Shown here: positions 55,467 through 63,892 of the stretch, piece by piece
Layout: each line of letters begins with the position of its first letter
How positions within the stretch are numbered: position 1 is the first letter of the stretch
Assembly: GCA_029593465.1 (NCBI GenBank)
Contig: JAKTNK010000008.1
Location: forward strand, 28,636 to 92,635
Length of the DNA stretch: 64,000 nt
Reading direction: 5' to 3'
Source of the DNA: Streptococcus suis
GTDB lineage: Bacteria; Bacillota; Bacilli; Lactobacillales; Streptococcaceae
The notes under the pieces: generated by a model
The model's database searches: none
Seen by the model: only the letters and a program-made list of their open reading frames with translations
What the model was told of the DNA's origin: nothing
Position numbers and translations under genes: made by a program

Positions 55467-56804
55467 TCATTTATCATGTAGTGCTTCAAATTGTTTTCGC
55501 ATCGTAGGATTTTGACGTGTCAGTTTTTTAACCGAAACATCGTCCAGTTTATTGTTGGCTAAGCGCAACTGATTCTCACTGGTCGTCAAAGCTGCCTTGA
55601 CAGCTTCCATACGCTTAATGGACTTATCAATCTCATCAATTGCTTTTTTGAAATTATTACTCGCTGATTGATAATTTTTGGCAAAAGCCGTTTTAAAGAG
55701 ATTTAAATCGTCTTCAAAGTGGGTGATGTCAATGTGTTGCTCCTTGACCAAAGCAAGCTCTTGTTTATACTGCAAGGAATTTAAAGCAGCATTTCTCAAC
55801 AGCGTGATAATAGGAATGAAGAATTGAGGTCTAACAACATACATTTTGGGGTACTGGTAGGAAACATCGACAATCCCATTGTTATAGAGCTCATTATCCA
55901 TTTCCAACAAGGATACCAAAATAGCGTATTCGCACTTTTTCTCACGTCGATCTTTGTCCAGTTCTTTCAAAAACTGTTCATTTTTCTTTTTAGAAGCGGT
56001 AGCATCGTTTTCATTCTTCATTTCAAACATAATCGAAATGATTTCATTGCCATTATCATCATACTCGCGGTAAATATAATCACCTTTGGAGCCTGTCTTG
56101 ATGTCATTATCTTTACCAAATTGGGCATTCGGAAAAGCTGTCATTCGGAGGCGATTAAACTCATACTCACAATGTTGCTCTAGGCTTTCACCAATCATCT
56201 TGGTAGATTGCTTGGCTTTGAAATCCTTGTAATAGGCGATGAGTTCATCTTTTTGTGCCAATTCTGTTTGATGTTGGTTAAGTAAGGACTGTTTATCCAG
56301 GGCTTGTTTTTGCTCTTGAAGCATCAACTGATTGGCCATCTGTTCTTTCTCTTTTTCCAACTGATGAAGTGCTTGTTGCTTTTCATTTTCTTTTTCCAGT
56401 GCAATCCGACTAAGTTGCGCCTGGAGTTCTTGATTCTCGCGATCTTTTTGAGACAAGGCTTCCGCTAGAGTCAGGGCATTATCAGCATTCAGTTGCTCGA
56501 TTTGCTGGTGTAAAGCAGTGATTTGCTGATCTTTTTGTGACACAATGTCCTGCAATTCTAAGGCTTGTTTATTTTCAAATACCTCAAGCTCATGCTGTAA
56601 CCCTAAAATCGCTTGCTCCTTTTGAGCCAACTGCGTCTGCAACTGACGCTCTGCTTGTTCCTCAATCAAACGTCGTTCAGAGCCCAGTCGATCCCGTAAA
56701 TCATGCTCAAATTCTTTGGTACGCACTTGTTCTAACAATTGTGTATATTCGGTTTCATTGATGGTAAAAGCCGTTTGACAATGAGGGCATTTTATTTCAT
56801 TCAT
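55467..56804 (-). CDS. DUF2130 coiled-coil protein, possible PD-(D/E)XK nuclease
   Basis: A 445-residue protein. Residues 1-12 have a CxxC pair (C6, C9), residues about 20-200 are a long coiled coil rich in Gln/Glu/Lys, and residues 200-440 form the DUF2130 domain. In it ESLEQ (206-210), Asp242 in GSKGDYIY, then Glu261-Met-Lys263 in MFEMK resemble the core of PD-(D/E)XK nucleases. This is my inference, by eye only. Its own extended -10 promoter lies 30 bases upstream, right after the terminator of the HsdS-like gene. Function unproven; DNA repair or defence are candidates. Confidence 0.8.
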   Translation of the reverse strand: MNEIKCPHCQTAFTINETEYTQLLEQVRTKEFEHDLRDRLGSERRLIEEQAERQLQTQLAQKEQAILGLQHELEVFENKQALELQDIVSQKDQQITALHQQIEQLNADNALTLAEALSQKDRENQELQAQLSRIALEKENEKQQALHQLEKEKEQMANQLMLQEQKQALDKQSLLNQHQTELAQKDELIAYYKDFKAKQSTKMIGESLEQHCEYEFNRLRMTAFPNAQFGKDNDIKTGSKGDYIYREYDDNGNEIISIMFEMKNENDATASKKKNEQFLKELDKDRREKKCEYAILVSLLEMDNELYNNGIVDVSYQYPKMYVVRPQFFIPIITLLRNAALNSLQYKQELALVKEQHIDITHFEDDLNLFKTAFAKNYQSASNNFKKAIDEIDKSIKRMEAVKAALTTSENQLRLANNKLDDVSVKKLTRQNPTMRKQFEALHDK

Positions 56805-56833
56805 TTCAGACTCCTTAATCCTACTATTGCTTC

Positions 56834-56866
56834 ATTATAGCAAAAAAAGCAATGATAATCAGTGCT
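56834..56866 (-). terminator. Terminator of the HsdS-like gene plus DUF2130 promoter
   Basis: AGCACTGA/TCATTGCT (one mismatch, 56848-56866) is followed by seven T. Then TGCTATAAT (TATAAT at 56834-56839) is an extended -10 for DUF2130. Same fused layout as at 9179-9214. Confidence 0.65.
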
Positions 56867-56876
56867 TTCTTGCCTT

Positions 56877-57458
56877 CTATGGAAAGAGGGTGCGTTTGAC
56901 GTCCTCTTGAATAGACCGCCATTCTTGATTGGCACGCTCCGTTTTGCGTTGGTAATCCGCCCGACCTCTGAGATAACGACTAATAGCATAATCCTGTTTG
57001 ACCAATGGTAACATTGGGATTGCTATTGCCTTAATGGCTTCTGTTGAAAGATTCATTACTGCTTTACCACGATCGGTTTCTTTCAAACGATTGTGACCTT
57101 TTTCGGTTTCAAAAAAGAGCTTCAAATAGTGACCTCTGACTTTTGATGACGGTCTAATCACTGTAAAATTGGAACAAGCAACCACAGGGATTTCCTGTTC
57201 TTCAAAAACCGCAATTTTCATCTGAGTACCTTTAGAAGTGACTAAAAGATCGCCTGATTGCAAATAGTATTTTGAAACTAATCGTTCGTCCTCATCATAC
57301 GTTTTTAACTGAGAGTAGTTTATGAGACCATCTTTGACATCAAGAATATTAACAATCCCTATCCGGCTTCCTTGAGCTTTAGCAGGAACAGCCCGACCTT
57401 TAAAGACACTAGCGATATCGCTCAATGCAGCTGAATGCGCCATCGATTTTGAATTCAT
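56877..57458 (-). CDS. Orphan type I restriction specificity-like protein (single TRD)
   Basis: A 193-residue protein shaped like half of an HsdS subunit: one target recognition domain (about residues 10-115, with GDLLVTSKGTQMK, a typical HsdS core strand) and a short C-terminal helical part. No HsdM or HsdR is near. Its own promoter (TTGCTT, 17 bases, TAAAAT; upstream at 57490-57520) and GGAGATGG site show it is a complete gene. Half-HsdS proteins can recognise DNA alone or as dimers. Its downstream neighbour is DUF2130. Confidence 0.8.
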   Translation of the reverse strand: MNSKSMAHSAALSDIASVFKGRAVPAKAQGSRIGIVNILDVKDGLINYSQLKTYDEDERLVSKYYLQSGDLLVTSKGTQMKIAVFEEQEIPVVACSNFTVIRPSSKVRGHYLKLFFETEKGHNRLKETDRGKAVMNLSTEAIKAIAIPMLPLVKQDYAISRYLRGRADYQRKTERANQEWRSIQEDVKRTLFP

Positions 57459-57552
57459 AGTCAGTCCATCTCCTATTGCTTTTTTAGTATTTTAATACAT
57501 TTTTCGATACAAAGCAAGTTCCTTACTACCTACATCAATTCATTTAAAACAA

Positions 57553-58194
57553 CTACAAGCCTAATTTAAGGTTGAAGAGATTTTTCATACGTGCGTAAGC
57601 TAACTCATCACCCACAAAGAAAATATGATCACCTGACTCAAGAACGGCATAGGGACTTGGTGACAGTATTAAAGTCCCTCCTTTTTCAATACCAACAATC
57701 GTAGCTCCCGTTTGATGCCAGATATTCAAATCACTGATTGATTCACCCAAGTGACTAGCTTCCTCTGTTAAGATAATTTCATAAGGGGTGAAAGGATATT
57801 TACGGCTAACCGATTGACTCTGTAGCAAATACTCATCGACCAAATCGGACAAATCTTCTAATTCTTCCACCTGCTTTTTGATATTCTCACGAATTTTATG
57901 TTTAATCACAGCAATGGAATGTGTTGCCTCATAGTTATTTAAAAACTCTTCAGCCTTCTCTTTGGACAATACAATCGCACCACTGCCATGCTTTAAGCTA
58001 ACAATCTGCATGTCAGCTAAAATATTTAAACCCTTTCGTGCAGTCTCTGGAGATACATTAAAGGTACTAGCCAAGGTTGAACGTGACTTTAATTTATCCC
58101 CTACTTCATAGGCACCATCTGCAATTCTCTTTGCGACTGCCACAGCCACTTGTTGGTATTTTGAACTTCTAACTTCTGAGTTGACTCTCCTCAT
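57553..58194 (-). CDS. busR: GntR-type regulator with RCK_C domain, BusR-like
   Basis: A 213-residue regulator: N-terminal winged helix (about 10-78, SRSTLASTFNVSPETARKGL recognition helix) and a C-terminal RCK_C/TrkA_C domain (about 130-210) with LILSPSPYAVLESGDHIFFVG. In BusR of Lactococcus and Streptococcus this domain binds c-di-AMP and represses the glycine betaine transporter genes busAB. No busAB lies here, so the target is elsewhere or different. CTTGGAGGTAGAAAG precedes the ATG, which overlaps the stop of a possible small ORF upstream. Confidence 0.85.
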   Translation of the reverse strand: MRRVNSEVRSSKYQQVAVAVAKRIADGAYEVGDKLKSRSTLASTFNVSPETARKGLNILADMQIVSLKHGSGAIVLSKEKAEEFLNNYEATHSIAVIKHKIRENIKKQVEELEDLSDLVDEYLLQSQSVSRKYPFTPYEIILTEEASHLGESISDLNIWHQTGATIVGIEKGGTLILSPSPYAVLESGDHIFFVGDELAYARMKNLFNLKLGL

Positions 58195-58316
58195 CTTTCT
58201 ACCTCCAAGTTGATTGTAACATAATCGCTACCGTTTGAAAATAGAACCCTAACTGACAAGGCAAGAGCAAAAAGTAAACCGATGATAAACGACAAAAAGG
58301 TCGGGATTATTCCCAA
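58191..58316 (-). CDS. Possible small membrane ORF upstream of busR
   Basis: An open frame of 41 codons from a TTG at 58316, ending in TGA at 58191, which overlaps the busR ATG (ATGA). The peptide has one strong hydrophobic segment (residues about 7-26) and codon choice like real genes. No ribosome site is near the TTG, and an intrinsic terminator-like hairpin lies in its first codons, so it may be chance. The overlap with busR is suggestive of coupling. Confidence 0.25.
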   Translation of the reverse strand: MGIIPTFLSFIIGLLFALALSVRVLFSNGSDYVTINLEVER

Positions 58317-58320
58317 CCTT
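58294..58320 (-). terminator. Terminator of the Asp23 cluster
   Basis: AAGGTTGGG/CCCGACCTT (one G-U) around AATAAT, followed by five T, after the Asp23 gene end. Confidence 0.75.
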
Positions 58321-58362
58321 AGCCATTGCTTGATAATACTATCTCATCTAGGATGAAAGGCA

Positions 58363-58998
58363 TTAGTCTGCTACAACATCACTATCTACCGAAGCCGTGT
58401 AGCGAATGTCTTTATGAGTTGTATCTTCTGATACCAGGTCGCTAGCCTGTTCTAGCTTTTCTGAAGCATCTTCTTTAACATGTTCTGTTTTTTCCACGGC
58501 GTATGCTTTGGCATCTTCCGATTTATCGGCAAGATAATTCCCTGCTTTTTGAGCTGCTTCTTTCACATGCTCATAGCCTTCTGAGGTCATTTCTTTGGCA
58601 GAAGAAAGACCTGATTGAACACGATCTTGAACAGTGACAGAGGCAGCGTCATACTCTTTGCGCGTCATGATATCAACAACATTGATATTAATCTCAACAA
58701 GGGTAAGGTGCGTCATCTTTTCAACCTCTTGCGTGACAGTTGTTTTGATACGCTCCGCTATTTCTGGAATATCTTTACCGTATTCAACAATGATATCAAG
58801 ATCTGTTGCCACTTCTTCTTTGCCCACTTCAACATTGACACCTGTTGTCACATCATCAGCATTCACAAGTTTTTCTTTGATATTAGCTAAAAATCCACCA
58901 CTAACTGCTAAGAGACCGTCAATAGGTTCTAGAGCATGCCCTATTATTTTTGCAATCACTTGATCGTCATAAGTTAATGTGCTTTTTAATTCAGTCAT
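58363..58998 (-). CDS. Asp23/Gls24 family envelope stress protein (copy 1)
   Basis: A 211-residue Asp23 family protein (Pfam Asp23): the domain spans about residues 8-120, with GLLAVSGGFLANIKEKL and EVEKMTHLTLVEININVVDI. A 90-residue charged, Ala/Glu/Lys-rich tail follows, which resembles LEA/amphipathic linker repeats. The family is abundant in cell-envelope stress and is membrane-tethered by AmaP. AAGGAGTATT precedes the ATG. A near-paralogue lies two genes upstream. Confidence 0.92.
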   Translation of the reverse strand: MTELKSTLTYDDQVIAKIIGHALEPIDGLLAVSGGFLANIKEKLVNADDVTTGVNVEVGKEEVATDLDIIVEYGKDIPEIAERIKTTVTQEVEKMTHLTLVEININVVDIMTRKEYDAASVTVQDRVQSGLSSAKEMTSEGYEHVKEAAQKAGNYLADKSEDAKAYAVEKTEHVKEDASEKLEQASDLVSEDTTHKDIRYTASVDSDVVAD

Positions 58999-59022
58999 AA
59001 TACTCCTTATTTCCTAGTACGA

Positions 59023-59217
59023 TTACTTGTCTTTGAATCCGTCAATAATACCTTTGACTGTATCTTTAGCATCTGCCAATTTTTCTTTGACTTCGCCAGT
59101 AACTTTTTCCAGCTTCCCTTCAGATTCCGTGCGTTTATCACCGGTTAGTTTACCGACACCTTCTTTGACATTACCAGACATTTTTTCTACTTTTGCATTC
59201 ATTTTTTCTTCAGACAT
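59023..59217 (-). CDS. CsbD family stress protein
   Basis: A 64-residue hydrophilic protein with the CsbD pattern: [20 protein letters not shown], repeated in [15 protein letters not shown]. Small general-stress protein, function unknown. GAGGAAGTCG precedes the ATG. It sits between the two Asp23 genes. Confidence 0.88.
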   Translation of the reverse strand: MSEEKMNAKVEKMSGNVKEGVGKLTGDKRTESEGKLEKVTGEVKEKLADAKDTVKGIIDGFKDK

Positions 59218-59267
59218 ACGACTTCCTCCTCTATTACTTTATTACCTTGCCATTATCATCAATTGAT

Positions 59268-59804
59268 TTATTTCACACGTGGCTCAGCTTGTTCTTGAAC
59301 ACGCTCGACACCGTTATTGACCGCATCCTTAGCGTTATCGTATTGATTTGCTACAAATTCGCTTGTCGCTTGTGCCCCACTTGTCACACGGTCTTGGAGG
59401 CTAATCGAGTCAGCTTCGTGCTGAGCGCGTGTTTTAATATCGACGACATTAACGTTGACCTCAACCACTTCAAGATCTGTCATCTTACTGATTTCTTCTT
59501 CGACAACTGTTTTGATTTGATTGAAAATCGTTGGTACGTGTTGTTGATACTCAACGATAGCATCCAAGTCAACCGCCACTTGCTTGGTACCAACTTCGAC
59601 AGTCACGCCGTCTGTGACATTATTGGTGTTAACCAGTTTCTCCTTGATGTTTGAGAAAAAACCACCATCCACAGCAAGCAAGCCATTAACATTGGCAATC
59701 GCTAGCCCAACAATTTTTTCAATAACTTTATCTTCATAGGTTAATTGTCCACGAATGGCTTTTGTGTCAACTGACGTCTTAGTTACTGAATGATTTTCTA
59801 CCAT
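59268..59804 (-). CDS. Asp23/Gls24 family envelope stress protein (copy 2)
   Basis: A 178-residue Asp23 family protein with GLLAVDGGFFSNIKEKL and EISKMTDLEVVEVNVNVVDI, closely resembling copy 1 but with a shorter tail and an N-terminal extension. Follows DUF2273. It should interact with the AmaP membrane anchor two genes upstream. Confidence 0.92.
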   Translation of the reverse strand: MVENHSVTKTSVDTKAIRGQLTYEDKVIEKIVGLAIANVNGLLAVDGGFFSNIKEKLVNTNNVTDGVTVEVGTKQVAVDLDAIVEYQQHVPTIFNQIKTVVEEEISKMTDLEVVEVNVNVVDIKTRAQHEADSISLQDRVTSGAQATSEFVANQYDNAKDAVNNGVERVQEQAEPRVK

Positions 59805-59844
59805 AATAATTCCTCTTTCTATTTAAATACTCAATGATTACCAG

Positions 59845-60036
59845 TTATTTCAACTGGTCTAACAAACGATTAATCAGTCCTGTTTGCTCCGCATACCAGG
59901 CACAAGTAGCGCCTGCTAATACCATGAACAGGATAAATAGGGTTTTAAAGAAACCAAAGGTCACCAGTAGAAGCGCTAAAAAGAAAGCTACTCCTCCAGC
60001 AATGATGGGGTATTTGTACTTTTCAAATAGTGCCAT
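59845..60036 (-). CDS. DUF2273 small membrane protein
   Basis: A 63-residue protein with two hydrophobic segments (about 9-27 and 29-46), the DUF2273 type always found in Asp23 clusters. Possible membrane partner of AmaP. GGAGTGAAAT precedes the ATG; 9 bases after amaP. Confidence 0.88.
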   Translation of the reverse strand: MALFEKYKYPIIAGGVAFFLALLLVTFGFFKTLFILFMVLAGATCAWYAEQTGLINRLLDQLK

Positions 60037-60045
60037 ATTTCACTC

Positions 60046-60615
60046 CTACTCTACGCGACGTGATCTTGGGGCCTTATCATTAACAACATCTTTCACCTTA
60101 ACGCTAAAGGAAATATCTTGTTCAAGGCCAAAAAAGGCTTTTAGACCGGTTTGCAAGTTTTGTCTCAACTGTTCGGCATGAGCAAGCACATTTGAACGCT
60201 TGGTGATTTCTCCCTTAACATCAACTTTAAATTTTTTCTTGTAAAGCTGCACCCTTACCTTAGGATTGGTCATTAAGCCTTCTGCTTGAACAAGCGTCTT
60301 TACATAAGCTTCGACAGCTGACTTTTTCAGCTTTAATTTTCCATGATTGTCTGCTAACTCGACCTCACTATAACGCCGTGGGTAGAAGATAACTACCAAA
60401 ATAGCAAGACAAACGAGGACAAAGAGAACCACTGCCGCCCATAGAAAATAGTGGGCTAAGAAATCTTTCCAGAAATCTTGAAAGCTAATGTCAACCGGTA
60501 ACCAAGACAAGGCTGGAAGATGCAAGACACGTTGATGAAGAAAGATGGTATTGCCTAAAACCGTAAGTAAGACCAGCCCCAGCAAACTATATAGCATTTT
60601 CAATCCTTTTGCCAT
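60046..60615 (-). CDS. amaP: Alkaline shock response membrane anchor protein
   Basis: A 189-residue protein with two N-terminal helices (about 7-27 and 52-75) and a cytoplasmic domain that contacts Asp23 in other Gram-positives. KLKKSAVEAYVKTLVQAEGL is the family's conserved region. GGAGAGGC precedes the ATG. It follows the GlsB-like gene by 20 bases. Confidence 0.92.
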   Translation of the reverse strand: MAKGLKMLYSLLGLVLLTVLGNTIFLHQRVLHLPALSWLPVDISFQDFWKDFLAHYFLWAAVVLFVLVCLAILVVIFYPRRYSEVELADNHGKLKLKKSAVEAYVKTLVQAEGLMTNPKVRVQLYKKKFKVDVKGEITKRSNVLAHAEQLRQNLQTGLKAFFGLEQDISFSVKVKDVVNDKAPRSRRVE

Positions 60616-60635
60616 AGCCTCTCCTTTACCGCTTC

Positions 60636-60881
60636 TTATCTTTCTTTATTAAGGACAAAGGACACAACAGCAACCACAATGACTGCTCCTAAGACGGAAG
60701 GGATAAGCGCCTTTCCTGCTAGACTAGGTCCCCATGAACCAAATAAAGATTGACCAACCCATGAACCGACAACACCTGCTAAAATATTAGCAATCCAGCC
60801 CATTGAGCTACCTTTTTTCGTAATTGCTCCTGCAAGAAGACCGATAAAGCCTCCAACAATGAGCGACCATATAACTGACAT
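60636..60881 (-). CDS. GlsB/YeaQ/YmgE family stress membrane protein
   Basis: An 81-residue protein with three hydrophobic segments, Gly-rich (GGFIGLLAGAITKKG), the transglycosylase-associated GlsB/YeaQ/YmgE family. First gene of the cluster. AAGGATATTATC precedes the ATG. Confidence 0.92.
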   Translation of the reverse strand: MSVIWSLIVGGFIGLLAGAITKKGSSMGWIANILAGVVGSWVGQSLFGSWGPSLAGKALIPSVLGAVIVVAVVSFVLNKER

Positions 60882-61306
60882 GATAATATCCTTTCTGTGC
60901 TTTATTTAGACTAATTAAGCCAAGCGCTTTAGCAAACGTATCTCGCTTCAGCTTCACAATCACTCTCTAGATACCTAGAAAGTGACCATTTATAAATGAA
61001 ATAATAGGGTAAATATAGCTAAAACGATTTTCAAGCAAGTAGAAAACCTATTATAGCTTTATTTTAAACACTCTTTTAAGTGACCACTTATTATTTTATT
61101 TATATTGTCATTATACAACATCTGATATCAAAAGCAACTAATATGCTCATCTTATTCTTGTTAGAAAAATACATGGATTTTTTGGCTGCTTCTTTCTAAA
61201 TGATGATATGACGAATTAAGAGTTCTTTTGATACTTTTTGCCAGATATAAAGTATCCCCCGAGTAACTGTAATAAAAAAGAACACAGTATAACACTGCGT
61301 TCTCAT
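60882..61306. promoter_or_regulatory. 425-base leader and promoter region of the Asp23 cluster
   Basis: On the minus strand TTGCTT-16 bases-TATAAT (near 61113-61140) is the best promoter, with a second TATAAT (in AGCTATAAT, near 61050-61056). AAGTGACCA occurs twice as direct repeats (60980-60988 and 61078-61086); the first extends to a palindrome AAGTG-AC-CACTT (61078-61089). The remaining leader would be over 200 bases and has no protein. Envelope-stress control is probable. No riboswitch class recognised. Confidence 0.5.
61272..61303 (-). terminator. pcrA terminator
   Basis: GAACGCAG/CTGTGTTC (one G-U) around TGTTATA, then a run of six T on the minus strand. Confidence 0.85.
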
Positions 61307-63598
61307 CTATTTCTTTTTAATAGGTGCCACCGAGGCAAGTACTTTCTTTAGACCGACTTTTGAAAACTTAATTTTGAGTTCTTGCATCTTTCCAGTACCA
61401 GACACCTCAAGTACCGTCCCCTCTCCCCATTTTTTATGGTGAACACTGTCACCAATCTGCCAAGAGACCTCTTCTGACTGAGAAGACACTACCGAACCAA
61501 AGGGTAAAGGTTCCCTACCAGAAACTACCGAATTGGGTTGTAGGCTTGATTTGCGTTGCTGCAAAGCTTGCGAGAGGCTCATGCCTTGACCAAATTGACT
61601 GGGTTGGTCTTTGGTGTAGGCAACACCAAAGGAGGCGTTTATCGGCCGTGCTAAACCTTGGTATTGAAGGAGTTCTTCTGAAATTTCCTTAAGAAAACGT
61701 GTTGGACGATTGTAGTTCGTTTTACCAAATAGCGTGCGCGTATTCGCATTCGTCAAGAAGAGGATTTCCTCAGCCCTTGTAATACCAACATAAGCTAAGC
61801 GACGCTCTTCTTCCAGCTCATCTGGCTCCTCTGCGGCTCTCGTTAAGGGGAAGACCCCTTCTTCCATGCCAATTAGAAAAACCACAGGAAATTCCAGCCC
61901 TTTAGCAGCATGTAAAGTCATTAAAGTGACTTCTGCTGCCTCTTCCTTACCATCATCGGTATCAGAAATCAAAGCCAAATCATTTAAGAAACGTCCCAAT
62001 TTATCCAAGCCAGACTCATCTTCCAATCCCTCTTGATTGGTATCATCAAAATTTTTGGTGACTGATAAAAATTCATCAATGTTTTCAATACGAGCTTGAC
62101 TTTCCAAGGTATTCTGCAACTGAAGTGACTCCGCATATCCCGTTTTTTCTAAAACCACTTCAACCAACTCTGTGATGCTATACCGATCTAAATCAGCACG
62201 AAGATTTAACAAAAGGTTGGCCAAGTCCCAAACCGCTTGGGCTGCTTTTCCTTTAAGGCCTGAAAGCATGATTTGCTCCGAAGCATCTAACAAACTCAAC
62301 TGATGATTATTGGCGAATGTCCGAATTTTATCTAGGGTTCCTGGTCCCACCCCACGCTTTGGTTCATTGACAATACGTTCGTAAGAAATATTGTCAGCCG
62401 GATTGGCAATGACGTTAAGGTAAGCGATGACATCTCGAATCTCCTTACGGCTGTAGAATTTGGTGCCACCGACCATGGTGTAAGGGATATTTGATTTGAG
62501 CAAAGCCTCTTCAATCGTACGTGATTGAGCGTTGGTGCGATAAAGGACGGCAAAATCTTTAAACGGTTTTCCCAGCTCACGCGCCATATTAGAAATTGTC
62601 GACGCTACAAAAACCGCTTCATCTTGCTCGTTGTGGGCACGGTAATAAACCAAGTTCTCCCCATCAGCATTCTGCGTCCACAATTTTTTAGGACGACGAT
62701 TACGATTGTGCTTGATAACATCGTTGGCTGCTTGCAAGATTTTTTTCGTTGACCGATAATTTTCTTCTAATAAAACCACTTTAGCTTGTGGGTAGTCTTT
62801 TTCAAAATCCAAGATATTTTGCATATCTGCACCCCGCCAGCCATAGATGGATTGATCTGCATCACCGACAACGCAAATATTTTGAAAGCGCGACGCTAGT
62901 AGCTTGACTAACTGATACTGAGCGTGGTTAGTATCTTGATACTCATCGACATGAATATACTGGTAACGCTGCTGATAATAAGCAAGAACATCAGCATGTT
63001 GATCAAACAAGCGTATCGTCATCATAATCAAATCATCGAAGTCCATGCCTTCAGAACGACGCAGTTCTTCCTGATAAGCCTTATAGCACTTGGCGACTGT
63101 CTGTGTGTACATATCGCCTGCTCGCATCTCGTAAGCTTTTTCATCGACTAAATCATTCTTGGCATTGGAAATGGTGCCTAGGATAGCACGCTCATTCCAT
63201 TTCTGAGGATCCAAATTGAGATTTTTCAAAATTCGCTTCATCAGCGTGCGTTGCTCTCCTGGATCAACAATCGTAAAATTACGATGATAACCAATATGAT
63301 CCGCTTCACGGCGTAAGATACGCACACACATGGAGTGAAAAGTAGCAATAAGCGTGTCTTGAGTGGCTGGATTCAAGGCTAAGGCACGCTCACGCATCTC
63401 CCGAGCAGCCTTGTTGGTAAAGGTAATCGCTAAGATATTCCAAGGATTGACCATTTTTTCATCAATTAAGTAGGCGATACGGTGGGTCAATACCCGTGTT
63501 TTACCAGAACCCGCCCCTGCCATAATTAAAAGCGGTCCTTCCGTCGTTTGTACCGCTTCTGCTTGACGTTCATTCATACCATTTAATAAAGGATTCAT
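61307..63598 (-). CDS. pcrA: ATP-dependent DNA helicase PcrA
   Basis: A 763-residue SF1A helicase (UvrD family) that removes RecA and resolves replication-transcription conflict. Walker [22 protein letters not shown] (motif II), [15 protein letters not shown] (motif III) and [14 protein letters not shown] (motif V) are in order. The C-terminal tail ends in a Tudor-like [13 protein letters not shown], which binds RNA polymerase. Normal length. No good ribosome site is seen (only AGAGAATC). Confidence 0.98.
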   Translation of the reverse strand: MNPLLNGMNERQAEAVQTTEGPLLIMAGAGSGKTRVLTHRIAYLIDEKMVNPWNILAITFTNKAAREMRERALALNPATQDTLIATFHSMCVRILRREADHIGYHRNFTIVDPGEQRTLMKRILKNLNLDPQKWNERAILGTISNAKNDLVDEKAYEMRAGDMYTQTVAKCYKAYQEELRRSEGMDFDDLIMMTIRLFDQHADVLAYYQQRYQYIHVDEYQDTNHAQYQLVKLLASRFQNICVVGDADQSIYGWRGADMQNILDFEKDYPQAKVVLLEENYRSTKKILQAANDVIKHNRNRRPKKLWTQNADGENLVYYRAHNEQDEAVFVASTISNMARELGKPFKDFAVLYRTNAQSRTIEEALLKSNIPYTMVGGTKFYSRKEIRDVIAYLNVIANPADNISYERIVNEPKRGVGPGTLDKIRTFANNHQLSLLDASEQIMLSGLKGKAAQAVWDLANLLLNLRADLDRYSITELVEVVLEKTGYAESLQLQNTLESQARIENIDEFLSVTKNFDDTNQEGLEDESGLDKLGRFLNDLALISDTDDGKEEAAEVTLMTLHAAKGLEFPVVFLIGMEEGVFPLTRAAEEPDELEEERRLAYVGITRAEEILFLTNANTRTLFGKTNYNRPTRFLKEISEELLQYQGLARPINASFGVAYTKDQPSQFGQGMSLSQALQQRKSSLQPNSVVSGREPLPFGSVVSSQSEEVSWQIGDSVHHKKWGEGTVLEVSGTGKMQELKIKFSKVGLKKVLASVAPIKKK

Positions 63599-63622
63599 AA
63601 GATTCTCTTTCTTTTTATAAAA

Positions 63623-63778
63623 TTACTTGTATTTATCTCTTTTATAGAGAGAATAAAAATAAAACGACAAAAGTAACGAAACGATGAAACTACCTATCCT
63701 TATTTCAGATGGAAAAATAAATAATAATATTAAAAATATCAAACCAATAAAAAGCATAACTACTGATAAAATTAACAT
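63623..63778 (-). CDS. Small membrane protein (51 residues)
   Basis: An open frame from the ATG at 63778 to TAA at 63623, made of two hydrophobic segments (about 2-22 and 30-45) and a basic C-terminus (YKRDKYK), which gives positive-inside topology. GAGAAGTGAG lies ahead of the ATG but is poor as a ribosome site. Not similar to a family I can name. It lies between pcrA and the IS end, in AT-rich DNA. Confidence 0.4.
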   Translation of the reverse strand: MLILSVVMLFIGLIFLILLFIFPSEIRIGSFIVSLLLSFYFYSLYKRDKYK

Positions 63779-63892
63779 TCATGCACTCACTTCTCTATTA
63801 CTTTGTTGTTTATAATAACGATAATCAATAATATTTTACCATTTTTGCACCATAAAAACAGTTAGAATCTTTCAGCTGAGATAAAAAAGCTA

